Shown piece by piece: positions 7,769-15,432 of a stretch of 42,270 nt of DNA; positions within the stretch are counted from its first letter, which is position 1; each line of letters begins with the position of its first letter. The notes beneath the pieces were generated by a model. The model had not been told where the DNA came from, ran no database searches, and saw nothing but the letters and a program-made list of their open reading frames with translations. The position numbers and the translations under genes are program-made. Origin of the DNA: Candidatus Lambdaproteobacteria bacterium RIFOXYD2_FULL_50_16 (lineage in GTDB: Bacteria > SAR324 > XYD2-FULL-50-16); contig MFNE01000009.1 of the NCBI GenBank assembly GCA_001783695.1, positions 4,802 to 47,071 on the forward strand, written 5' to 3'.

Positions 7769-9037
7769 CTAATAGTCGATGCGGGTGACCCGAACGCCCA
7801 ATTGATCCTCGTTTATCTGCACCACTTCGCCCTTGGCAATCACTTGGTCACCCAAGCAAATATCCACCGGGTCCCCGATTTTGCGATTGAGTTCGATCAC
7901 CGAACCATAATCCAGCCGGGTTAAATCCTCACCAGAGAGATTGGCGCTACCAATCTGCACGGTCAGTTGGTGTGGGATCTTATAAAGCAGGTTTTTGCCG
8001 ACTAAAGCCTGCTCCGTCATCTTCGGCTCGCTAGCCGGGGGGCGGACTACCGGGGACTTGGGCAGTTCAGGGCCCAGGTCAACCTTCATCATCTCGGCCG
8101 GGCTGGCGGTTTGGTCGATATCGAAGTCTTCGGGCTCACCAAAGACATCGTCGTTCTCTTCCGCCTCTTCGATAATCTCGGTTAAACCAGGACCCATGTC
8201 TTCTTCGAGGTCGTCTAAACCGGGTTCGTCAAGATCAGGCATCGAAAAGTCGTCCTCTTCTGAAATCGAATCCTCTTCACCCATAAGAGGTTCTTCGAGA
8301 TCATCAAAACTGGCCTCTTCGGGTGCCATGTCAAAATCTTCGGGCATTGATAGTTCCTCTTCCGGCTCTTCGGCATCGGGCATTTCTAAGTCATCTTCGA
8401 GGCTTTCCTCTATCAACTCGTCGTCCTCTTGCACTAAATCGTCTGGCAAATCGGTTTCTAATTCTTCTTCTAACAGGTCCTCGTCGTGTGCCTCTAGGTC
8501 GAGGTCGTCCGAGAGATCTACGGCGGCGTCCTCTGGGAGACTCGGGGGCTCGTCAAAGGGCTCTGCGTCTTCTTCGGTCGCGGCCAGATCGTCTGCCAGT
8601 CCGGCGTCCATTTCGTCGGCCTCAAGGTCGCCACCCATGTCCAAATCTTCTTCAGGCTCAACCACTTCCATTGATTCGTCTAAAACCAATTCCTCTGAAA
8701 GACTGGCCAATTCGGCGTCTAGCTCGTCGTCTGAATCAATTTCTTTGATTTGATCCACCGTTTCGGGCAAATCGGCCTCATCCAGGCCCAGTTCGTCTTC
8801 TAGGCCACTCATGTCCACTGCGGGCAGGTCGTCTCCCATGTCTAGGTCGTCGCCGCCTAGGTCCAGGTTATCTGCGGAATCGTCTAGGTCGCCACTTAGG
8901 TCCTCTTCTCCTAGGTCCGCGTCCATGTCTAGGTCCCCACCTAGGTCGAGGTCGCCATCTAGATCGAGATCCCCGGCCTCGCCGAGGTCATCCATGTCCA
9001 TATCTAGGTCTAGATCGAGTTCGTCAGTTTTTGCCAT
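7769..9037 (-). CDS. fliN: FliN-like protein with a very long acidic N-terminal region
   Basis: 422 aa. Only the last roughly 75 residues are a recognisable SPOA/FliN domain (LLYKIPHQLTVQIGSANLSGEDL...IAKGEVVQINEDQLGVRVTRI). Ordinary FliN is roughly 100-140 aa. The preceding approximately 340 residues are dominated by Asp and Glu with Leu, Met, Gly and Ser in loose DLD, DMD and GGDLD repeats, with no predicted fold or membrane segment. FliN forms rings with FliM at the base of the flagellar motor. The acidic domain may bind partners or cations, or stand in for a missing CheY-docking element; this is speculative. The stop lies eight bases before the fliM start. Serine-rich plus-strand ORFs over this gene in the ORF track are shadows. 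Confidence 0.82.
   Translation of the reverse strand: MAKTDELDLDLDMDMDDLGEAGDLDLDGDLDLGGDLDMDADLGEEDLSGDLDDSADNLDLGGDDLDMGDDLPAVDMSGLEDELGLDEADLPETVDQIKEIDSDDELDAELASLSEELVLDESMEVVEPEEDLDMGGDLEADEMDAGLADDLAATEEDAEPFDEPPSLPEDAAVDLSDDLDLEAHDEDLLEEELETDLPDDLVQEDDELIEESLEDDLEMPDAEEPEEELSMPEDFDMAPEEASFDDLEEPLMGEEDSISEEDDFSMPDLDEPGLDDLEEDMGPGLTEIIEEAEENDDVFGEPEDFDIDQTASPAEMMKVDLGPELPKSPVVRPPASEPKMTEQALVGKNLLYKIPHQLTVQIGSANLSGEDLTRLDYGSVIELNRKIGDPVDICLGDQVIAKGEVVQINEDQLGVRVTRIDY
8050..9025 (-). repeat. Low-complexity acidic-codon repeat region inside fliN
   Basis: The DNA encoding the FliN extension is made of degenerate repeats of Asp, Glu and Leu codons (on the plus strand, recurrent ctaggtcg, gtccaggt and cttcttcg type motifs). 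It is most regular at 8800-9025, where GGDLD-like units recur. Such tracts can change length by recombination or slippage. Confidence 0.75.
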
Positions 9038-9114
9038 GGTCTTACCGTAGGTTTGCTTTTCTGTTTACGAATTTGCTTGCCCTTGTGAGGCAGTCTTTCC
9101 AAAATCAGGTACTC

Positions 9115-9134
9115 AGTCGAAACTAATTTCGACT
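9115..9134. repeat. Perfect 8-bp inverted repeat upstream of rsmG
   Basis: AGTCGAAA-CTAA-TTTCGACT lies in the fliN/rsmG divergent spacer, just before the rsmG start. It has no T-tract on either strand, so an operator or a 5' mRNA hairpin is more likely than a terminator. Confidence 0.5.
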
Positions 9135-9152
9135 CTTGGCTTGGCCTCGTTT

Positions 9153-9818
9153 ATGCGAAAAGCAGTCCAAATTCAAAACGCGGTTCAAAATCTTTTTTCG
9201 GGCTTGCTGATCAACGAGGCCCAAGCAGACCAACTAGAGCGCCTGCTAACGGGCCTGGAGCGGTGGAACCAGAAGGTTAATTTAACCGCCATTTCTGGTT
9301 TCGAGGGCTTACTTAACAAGCACCTACTAGACTCCCTAGTACCCCTGGGTCTTTTGACCAACAGACAAATGACTCACTCCTTTGCCGGTCGTGGATTCGA
9401 TCTAGGGAGCGGAGCCGGGTTCCCGGGATTAATTATAGCGCTGATGTTGCCACAAGTCGAGGTGGTATCCGTAGAGAAGGTCGCTAAAAAGGTAGCTTTT
9501 CAGACCTGGGCCAAAGCGGAATTAGGATTAACCAACTTCACTGCTTGGTCCAAACGCTTTGAGGAATTAGGAGGGCAATCTGTTGATTTTATAATCGCTA
9601 GAGCCTTGGCTGAAATGGCAGACCTACTCCATTGGGCAGATTTGTTTTTGCGCCCAGAAGGTCTATTGTGGGCCTGGAAAGGGCAGGGCTTCGACCAGGA
9701 GTGGGCCCGCTGCCCCCAAGCTCTTCAAGCCCGGTTTGAAAGGGTTGAAGACCAGACTTATCAAATAGGTCCAGATCTAGGCGGGCGGTTGTTGGTATTT
9801 AAAAAACTGGCCAACTAG
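9153..9818 (+). CDS. rsmG: 16S rRNA (guanine-527-N7) methyltransferase
   Basis: About 221 aa; a class I SAM methyltransferase that modifies G527 of 16S rRNA. Signatures are WNQKVNLTAI, HLLDSLVPL, the SAM loop FDLGSGAGFPGLIIAL, and VDFIIARALAEM. I chose the ATG at 9153; the track uses a TTG twelve bases earlier, and neither has a clear ribosome-binding site. It is separated from parAB and mnmG, with which it often travels. It is convergent with metF, and the two stop codons share two bases. Confidence 0.93.
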   Translation: MRKAVQIQNAVQNLFSGLLINEAQADQLERLLTGLERWNQKVNLTAISGFEGLLNKHLLDSLVPLGLLTNRQMTHSFAGRGFDLGSGAGFPGLIIALMLPQVEVVSVEKVAKKVAFQTWAKAELGLTNFTAWSKRFEELGGQSVDFIIARALAEMADLLHWADLFLRPEGLLWAWKGQGFDQEWARCPQALQARFERVEDQTYQIGPDLGGRLLVFKKLAN

Positions 9819-10714
9819 TCAAATCGCAACCTTGGGAAATGGTGCTCTAAGGCCTGCAATACCTCGCGGGCTTGGTCGCTGCGGTTCATGGTGTAAAAGT
9901 GGAAGTGGCCAAATCCTTGGGAAACGAGATCATCGACCTGCTCAATCGCGAATTCAGTGCCAAATTTCTGCATGGCATCTGCATCTTCACCCCACTTTTT
10001 GATTCCCGCTTCCAACTTCGCGGGCATTTTTCCACCAGAAAGTTCAAAAATCCGGGTCACCTGCCGGGCGTTGGAAAAAAGGAAAATCCCGGCCAATAGA
10101 GGCACCGTGACCTTTGCTTGATCTAGCTTTTGGGCAAAGTCGAACAGGTAACGATTTTCAAAAAACGCCTGGGTCACAATCCCGTCAGCCCCGGCTTTGA
10201 CCTTGTCCACTAACCGCCTAAAGTCGTTTTCTTTATCTGGGTTTTCCATATGCCCCTCAGGATAACCAGCGACCAAAATTCCCAAATGGGGGGCGTTTTC
10301 GCGGATAAAGGCGACCAGTTCGCTGGCGTAAGCAAAGCCATTTTCGGGGCGCACAAACTGCTCGGCCCCTTGGGGCGGGTCCCCGCGCAAGGCGAGTACA
10401 TTATTGATCCCATGAAATTCGAGTTGGCCAAGTAGGGCCAAAACCTGGGGCCGGTCCATGCCCACACAAGTAAAATGGGCCACGCAGGTCTGGGAAGCCA
10501 GATTGGTTATCGCCGAAGCCACGTCTAAACTCCGCTCAGCCGTGCTTCCGCCAGCACCGTAGGTCACCGAAAAAAAATCGGGTCCCAGCTTTTGGAGTTG
10601 TGCAATACTCTTGTAAATCTGCCTCAGCCCCTGATTGGTCCTTGGCGGGAACAACTCAAAAGAGACATGCCGATTGCTGCCCAATATAGATTTAATGTGT
10701 TTTTTGTAGCTCAT
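9815..10714 (-). CDS. metF: Methylenetetrahydrofolate reductase
   Basis: 299-aa FAD-dependent TIM-barrel enzyme that reduces 5,10-methylene-THF to 5-methyl-THF for methionine synthesis. Signatures are SFELFPPRT near the start, DFFSVTYGAGGST, NVLALRGDPP, AGYPEGH, and the long barrel segment DGIVTQAFFE. It overlaps the upstream heme-domain kinase by four bases (ATGA), so its translation is probably coupled to the kinase, an unexpected partner for a one-carbon enzyme. No S-box or SAM riboswitch precedes it. Confidence 0.95.
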   Translation of the reverse strand: MSYKKHIKSILGSNRHVSFELFPPRTNQGLRQIYKSIAQLQKLGPDFFSVTYGAGGSTAERSLDVASAITNLASQTCVAHFTCVGMDRPQVLALLGQLEFHGINNVLALRGDPPQGAEQFVRPENGFAYASELVAFIRENAPHLGILVAGYPEGHMENPDKENDFRRLVDKVKAGADGIVTQAFFENRYLFDFAQKLDQAKVTVPLLAGIFLFSNARQVTRIFELSGGKMPAKLEAGIKKWGEDADAMQKFGTEFAIEQVDDLVSQGFGHFHFYTMNRSDQAREVLQALEHHFPRLRFD

Positions 10715-13455
10715 AGGTCAACTTCTACCTGGCGCAGTTGTTCTGCGGTTTTAGAAAAAAGGTCGCGCATTTCGAGGAGGTGCGCCTCTACTTTGTACAG
10801 GTGGTTTTCGCTAGCGAGTACCTCTAGCTCAAAACATAAACCAGCTAAAAGTTCGGCACCGATGTTATCAGCCAGCCCTTTGGCTTGGTGGGCGATCCTC
10901 ATACAGGAAACGTCGTCTCCTTGATAACAGGTTTGCTCTATTTGCTCAATCAGGTTAGGTAAATCATCTAAAAAATGGGTCCGTAAATGATCAAAAAAGA
11001 ATCCCCCCACCCTAATACGGGAATGGATTACCTTCGGGTTGAGAAGCTGTGGGTCTCGCTCGGGCAAGGCTACGTGGGAAAGGTGTTGGTGTTTTTTAAT
11101 GGTTCGGCCCCAATAGGACAACACCGATCCCAAGTCACTAGGCAAAATAGGTTTCGAGACCAAGTCTTTCATGCCAATCTGTTGGTATAATTCCCGGTCA
11201 TTAAGCATAACATTGGCAGTCATGGCCACAATGATCGGATTTTTGCCGGCTCCCAAGATTCGTTTGGTTGCTTCCATCCCGTCTAGTTTTGGCATGCGGA
11301 TGTCCATAAAAATCAAATCATAATCCCGCTTCAGCGCCATCTCGACCGCCGCTATACCATTATCTGTATGGTCAACGCGGTACCCTAAGCGTTCGAAGAT
11401 TTTTGTGGCCAACATTTGGTTTACATAGTCGTCTTCGGCCAAAAGGATTTTCATAGGATAAATCGCCGCGAGATTGGGCAATATATCCTCTTTTTTGCCG
11501 GTCTCTTCTTCGATCTGGGTACTCTGCCGTTGGCATAACAAGGCTAGTAATTTAGATGCCCGTAGAGGTTTTTTTAGAACCGAAATTTCGGATCCTGCTC
11601 TTTGGTGGGCGCCTAAAAAATACAAACAGATTGGCTTGATATGAGGGAGGCTACGGGCTAGGCTGGCTGGTTCGGGAGAGCCAGCGGGCAGGGGGATATC
11701 CAGGAGTAAAAAGGGCTCTTTTTCCCCTCTGGTTTTATCTTCAATCTCAACTAGGGAAAAAACCGGCACCACTTCCATCTTGACCGTCTGGAGCATTAGT
11801 TCCAAACAGCGGCCAAATACGGGGTTGGCGCTCCAGTAATAAAGTTTGCGGCCTTCAAGCTGGGCTAAACGAAGGCGGACAGGTTCGGAGGGGACGGGGG
11901 CCAGACGGGTTTGAATACTAAAGCAAAAAACCGCGCCTTGCCCCAATTCCGACTTGAACCAAATCTGCCCACCCATTAAAATACTTAGTTGTTTAGAAAT
12001 ATGGAGTCCGAGACCAGAACCAAACTGGGCTTTGACCTGCGGTTGTGCTTGCACATAAGCGTCAAACAGGTTTGCTTGCGCCTCGTAGGGAATCCCTGGG
12101 CCCGTATCGGTCACCTTAAACAACAATTCCATCCCCTGGTGCTGCTTTTTGGTGACCTCCACCTCGATATAAATGTAACCCTTGTTGGTGAATTTAACCG
12201 AGTTGCCAACTAGGTTGATTAGAATTTGTTTAAGTCTTGCTTTATCCACCAAAATTGCTTTTGGCACCCTTTGGTCAACTGAATAAAAGAGGTCAACCCG
12301 ACGTTCAGCAGCCTTTAAGGCAAACATATCAGCCACTTCTTCTAATAAACCCCCCAAATCGGTGGGGGACTCGACCAGTTCTAATTTACCAGCTTCAAGT
12401 TTAGATAAATCTAATACCTCATTGATTATCATCAAAAGGTATTCGCTAGAATAGGTGATCGTGTCTAAATATTCTCGCTGTTCAGAGGAAAGTTCGGTTT
12501 CGGCACATAAACGGGCTACCCCAATGACTCCAGAAAGTGGAGTCCTGATTTCGTGGCTCATGTTGGCCAAAAAGCCTGATTTGATGGCTACCGCGTTTTC
12601 CGCCTCTTGTTTAGCTTCTTCGTATTCGCGGGTGCGCAGCGCAACCTGTTCTTCTAGGTGGTCATGTTGGTTAGCCAACTCTTTTTCGTACTGTTCGATC
12701 TGATTAAATCCGCTTTGACTGCGCCAAGCAAACAGCCCAATGGTTATTAACCCTAGGAGGTAAAAAATAAGATGGGTGCGTTGGTTTTCGAAAATCGAAC
12801 GTTCTTCAACCGTATAGTAGTCCTCTAAGGGAATGGAAACGGCGATAGCCCCACGTACGTCTCCTAAATGGTACCCTTGATGGGAATGACACTTCAAGCA
12901 GCCTTGGGCGACAAACAAGGGCTTGATCAACTTTAAGAAGGGTTTCCCTTCTATGCTTGTAATTCCATATTCTTCGGTTTTGCCTTGATCGAAGGACTCT
13001 AAAGCCCTCTTTTCCCACTCGTCAGGAGCGTTAGCCGGGTTCAGGGGCTTGAGGCTGGTTATCTTACCATAAACCCCAAATATTTCAGAATATTCGTTTA
13101 AAACCTGACGCAACATGTAGGCCGGGTTCATCAGGGTCAACTTTTTGCCACTTGGGGTCACCACATCCCGTTCAGGGACCTTTAGGTAGGGATTCGGGGG
13201 GGTCCTTTCCGTGATGGGGACATAAACCCCGCCGTGTTCGGTAGCCCAGTGACGAAAGGCGAGATCCTTAAAATAGGCGGCACGGGCCGCATGAAGCGCC
13301 AGATCCAGGGTTACCCGTTTTTCATGACTGACGTTGATATGAAGGGAGGTCAGGATGACCAAGCTCCACAAGGCAGCCGCCAGAAAAGCAAATAACTTAA
13401 CCGGAGGTCTTCTAGGAGGGGCTGTAAAACGAATTTGATTTAACTTGCTGCTCAA
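10711..13455 (-). CDS. Membrane hybrid histidine kinase with a DUF3365 heme-type sensor domain
   Basis: 914 aa starting with TTG, with AGAGGA upstream. A transmembrane helix (about 20-40) is followed by a periplasmic DUF3365/Tll0287-like domain (FRHWATEHGGVYVP, NPAYMLRQV) containing one c-type heme motif CLKCH at 186-190, then a second transmembrane helix (about 228-245) and a coiled coil. HisKA has ANMSHEIRTP with His301. The ATPase has NLVGNSVKF and FGSGLGLHI. A degenerate receiver (about 530-640) lacks the normal acidic pocket. A true receiver follows (about 668-785, AEDD, Asp718, SKP). The C-terminal Hpt has His856 in AHQAKG. Established knowledge: DUF3365 domains with CXXCH bind heme and are proposed redox or gas sensors. 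The product is probably periplasm-sensing. It is coupled to metF and follows the pentapeptide gene by 66 bases. Confidence 0.93.
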   Translation of the reverse strand: MSSKLNQIRFTAPPRRPPVKLFAFLAAALWSLVILTSLHINVSHEKRVTLDLALHAARAAYFKDLAFRHWATEHGGVYVPITERTPPNPYLKVPERDVVTPSGKKLTLMNPAYMLRQVLNEYSEIFGVYGKITSLKPLNPANAPDEWEKRALESFDQGKTEEYGITSIEGKPFLKLIKPLFVAQGCLKCHSHQGYHLGDVRGAIAVSIPLEDYYTVEERSIFENQRTHLIFYLLGLITIGLFAWRSQSGFNQIEQYEKELANQHDHLEEQVALRTREYEEAKQEAENAVAIKSGFLANMSHEIRTPLSGVIGVARLCAETELSSEQREYLDTITYSSEYLLMIINEVLDLSKLEAGKLELVESPTDLGGLLEEVADMFALKAAERRVDLFYSVDQRVPKAILVDKARLKQILINLVGNSVKFTNKGYIYIEVEVTKKQHQGMELLFKVTDTGPGIPYEAQANLFDAYVQAQPQVKAQFGSGLGLHISKQLSILMGGQIWFKSELGQGAVFCFSIQTRLAPVPSEPVRLRLAQLEGRKLYYWSANPVFGRCLELMLQTVKMEVVPVFSLVEIEDKTRGEKEPFLLLDIPLPAGSPEPASLARSLPHIKPICLYFLGAHQRAGSEISVLKKPLRASKLLALLCQRQSTQIEEETGKKEDILPNLAAIYPMKILLAEDDYVNQMLATKIFERLGYRVDHTDNGIAAVEMALKRDYDLIFMDIRMPKLDGMEATKRILGAGKNPIIVAMTANVMLNDRELYQQIGMKDLVSKPILPSDLGSVLSYWGRTIKKHQHLSHVALPERDPQLLNPKVIHSRIRVGGFFFDHLRTHFLDDLPNLIEQIEQTCYQGDDVSCMRIAHQAKGLADNIGAELLAGLCFELEVLASENHLYKVEAHLLEMRDLFSKTAEQLRQVEVDL

Positions 13456-13521
13456 ACAATCCTCTTGCTACTAAACGGCCTAAACGTAACAAAGGCTTGG
13501 GGTTTGGGGTAGGAAAACGAG

Positions 13522-13860
13522 CTATTGAGCAGGAGCTTCTTGCGCCAGACATTTGCCAATGGACCCTTTTTTGCACACCGTTTTCCCGTCAACCCACAAG
13601 GCACCTGTAAAATTGGCCCCTTTAAGGTTAGCCCCGCCAAATTTTGCATCGGTCAGGGTAGCTCCGAGAAAACTGGCATATTCGAGGTTGGCCCCCGATA
13701 GGTCCACCCCGGTCAGATCGTGATGTGCGAAGTTGGTCCGAGCCAGATAACACCCGGTACAGTGGTTTAGGTGACGCACCTGTTCTTCCGCAGTGTAAGC
13801 CAGTAAAGACCCAACCAACATCAAGCTCAGCAGGGTTAAAAAAAACAAGGTGCGTTTCAT
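13522..13860 (-). CDS. Secreted pentapeptide-repeat protein
   Basis: 112 aa with a signal peptide (MKRTLFFLTLLSLMLVGSLLA). The mature part has a CTGC motif and then tandem pentapeptides of A(D/N)LXX type (LTGVDLSGANLEYASFLGATLTD...), giving a short right-handed quadrilateral helix. It ends with W-DG-TVC-KGSIG-C, leaving paired cysteines at both ends. Its function is unknown. It follows the 32-aa peptide gene by five bases and precedes the heme kinase, so all three are likely one transcript. A periplasmic partner or ligand-binding role for the kinase is possible but inferred. Confidence 0.88.
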   Translation of the reverse strand: MKRTLFFLTLLSLMLVGSLLAYTAEEQVRHLNHCTGCYLARTNFAHHDLTGVDLSGANLEYASFLGATLTDAKFGGANLKGANFTGALWVDGKTVCKKGSIGKCLAQEAPAQ

Positions 13861-13865
13861 GGGGT

Positions 13866-13964
13866 TTATAAGAATTGGGTAGGTCGTTCTTTATGTGCTT
13901 GAAATAACAAAGCAACTAGGAAAAACGGAATCGAAACCAGGAAAAATCCAGCCTGTGTTAACAT
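13866..13964 (-). CDS. 32-aa single-pass membrane peptide (not in ORF track)
   Basis: The minus strand encodes MLTQAGFFLVSIPFFLVALL followed by FQAHKERPTQFL and TAA. An excellent ribosome-binding site, AGAGGAG, lies five bases before the ATG. A hydrophobic helix of about 20 residues followed by a short positively charged tail is typical of small regulatory or accessory membrane peptides, for example those of terminal oxidases. It sits just upstream of the pentapeptide gene and after the cytochrome c4 terminator. I do not recognise the family; the strong RBS, spacing and topology are the evidence that it is real. Confidence 0.7.
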   Translation of the reverse strand: MLTQAGFFLVSIPFFLVALLFQAHKERPTQFL

Positions 13965-14022
13965 GAATCTCCTCTAGTCTAAATGGGTAGTTATTTACCC
14001 TAGTTGGCTAGTAACCTAATAC

Positions 14023-14053
14023 AAAAGCGAGACACTTTGCAAGAGTGTCTCGC
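14023..14053 (-). terminator. Rho-independent terminator of cytochrome c4
   Basis: On the minus strand GCGAGACACT-7 nt-AGTGTCTCGC is followed by TTTT. This 10-bp perfect stem begins 14 bases after the c4 stop. It separates c4 from the peptide-pentapeptide-kinase-metF genes, which therefore need their own promoter or read-through. Confidence 0.93.
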
Positions 14054-14066
14054 TATCGTAACCCGA

Positions 14067-14699
14067 TTATTCGATCGTGCTAAGGTAGCTGGCGAGTGAA
14101 CGCAGTTCCTTGTCGGTCAGCTTCTCGGCTTTAAACTTATCACGCATGGTTAAAGCGTGGTTGTTGGTCCGTTTGCCTTCGAGGATCCGTTTCATTTGCC
14201 AGAATAGATAATCGCCATGTTGTCCATTCAAGCGGGGGTAAGCGGCGAACTTGGGGTCTGATCCTAAAGGCATCCCTTTGCCGCCAGCCCCATGGCATTC
14301 GGGGCAACCCATGTTTTTAAACATAGCCTCGCCCTTGGCTACATCGGCCGGGTCCACCTGACCTGGGGTAGCAACACGCTTAAGTCCCGAAAGGAAGGTA
14401 GCAATATCTTCAATTTCAGCTGGGCTGAAATCTTTCAGTTTCGGGTGGTTTTTCATCAAAGCAGACGAGCCCAATTCGCGCTTGCCGAAAATAATGGCGT
14501 TGAACTGGTTTACTAAATATTCTTTGTTCTGGCCCGCCAGATGGGGATACTGAGGGGTTTTAGAATGTCCATCAGCACCGTGACAGTTTACGCAAAACTT
14601 TTTAGTAAAAAGCGCTTTGCCGTCGCCAGCCAAAGCCGAAGAAGAAATCAAAGCGGCACAAAGTACTAAAAACGAACCCAGGGTCAGGACTTTTTTCAT
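14067..14699 (-). CDS. Diheme cytochrome c4
   Basis: 210-aa periplasmic electron carrier with a signal peptide (MKKVLTLGSFLVLCAALISSSALA). Two homologous c-type domains carry CVNCH (about residue 36) and CPECH (about 133), each followed by the class I pattern YPHLAGQ or YPRLNGQ and a downstream Met as the distal ligand. The two-domain size matches cytochrome c4, which feeds electrons to terminal oxidases. GAGG lies eight bases upstream of the ATG. It has its own sigma70-like promoter and terminator. A diheme carrier next to a heme-sensor kinase suggests a respiratory control locus. Confidence 0.92.
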   Translation of the reverse strand: MKKVLTLGSFLVLCAALISSSALAGDGKALFTKKFCVNCHGADGHSKTPQYPHLAGQNKEYLVNQFNAIIFGKRELGSSALMKNHPKLKDFSPAEIEDIATFLSGLKRVATPGQVDPADVAKGEAMFKNMGCPECHGAGGKGMPLGSDPKFAAYPRLNGQHGDYLFWQMKRILEGKRTNNHALTMRDKFKAEKLTDKELRSLASYLSTIE

Positions 14700-14800
14700 C
14701 GGATTACCTCATAACACTTGAAAAAGTGGTGTTGTTGAGTAGGATCAAAGGAGAAACCTCTTCCAGACCTAAGTGCCTGGACATTGTTTCTTTCGGAGTG

Positions 14801-14829
14801 GTTATACTGTAAAAAACAGATAAAACCAA
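14801..14829 (-). promoter_or_regulatory. Sigma70-like promoter of cytochrome c4
   Basis: Minus strand: TTGGTT, 17-base spacer, TATAAC, about 100 bases upstream of the c4 ATG. The spacer includes CTGT-AAAAA-ACAG symmetry, which may be an operator or chance. Confidence 0.6.
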
Positions 14830-14955
14830 GTCTTTTGCCGCATAGGACCCTAAAAAAGCGACAAGGTTAGTTGAATGTTCGTGCAGCAGACTGAATTAAA
14901 AAGACTTATTTTAAATGTTAGCCCTGTTCAAGTTTGGGCTTTCGCATCGGGTTAT

Positions 14956-15432
14956 ATGAAAAAGACGATATGCTTTGGCCGTTTTTGGGTGGTTTGGGTG
15001 GTATTTTTGTTCTCGCTCCAACCGGCTCTTTGGGCGCTGGAATTGGACTTGAGCCAGTTCCCATTAACCGATCAACACGACCAAACCTTAAAAGCTCCCC
15101 AACAGGTTCACTATCTCCTATTCGCCGGGGACCAAGCCAGTTTTGAGTTGGTCTCTGATGAGCTGAACCAAAAAGGGCAAGACTGGCTCGACCAACGGCA
15201 AACTATAATCCTGGCCGACATCCATAAGATGCCCCGTCTAATCTCCAAACTGTTTGCCCTGCCGGCGATGAAAAAATTTAGCTTCCAGCTTTTTTTGGAC
15301 CACCAAGGGGATTATACCCAAACTTGGCCCCACCCGCCCAAGTTATTGGTTCTTTTCGATCTACGCTCGCCCACCCTGGTTTCGCGGCAGATCGGTAGCT
15401 TTACCGAATTGGAAGAGGCACTTAAACCATGA
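14956..15432 (+). CDS. Secreted thioredoxin-fold-like protein without CXXC
   Basis: 158 aa from the ATG at 14956, which opens a signal peptide (MKKTICFGRFWVVWVVFLFSLQPALWA). The track start at 14875 adds 27 residues without signal character. The mature sequence, LTDQHDQTL at the start, LLFAGDQASFELVSDEL, and a closing strand KLLVLFDLRSPT, resembles small periplasmic proteins of the YtfJ/thioredoxin-like type. There is no active-site CXXC. It overlaps the next gene gph by four bases (ATGA), so the two are translationally coupled. Function unknown. Confidence 0.7.
   Translation: MKKTICFGRFWVVWVVFLFSLQPALWALELDLSQFPLTDQHDQTLKAPQQVHYLLFAGDQASFELVSDELNQKGQDWLDQRQTIILADIHKMPRLISKLFALPAMKKFSFQLFLDHQGDYTQTWPHPPKLLVLFDLRSPTLVSRQIGSFTELEEALKP

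Noticed and set aside
7995-9050. Long Ser/Arg-rich plus-strand ORFs (252 aa and others) opposite fliN
   Set aside because: They are the antisense reading of the acidic codon repeats and have no start signals or family features.
14807-14823. CTGT-AAAAA-ACAG in the c4 promoter as a LexA box
   Set aside because: LexA sites of the CTGT/ACAG type use an 8-base spacer; here it is 5. There is no SOS context.
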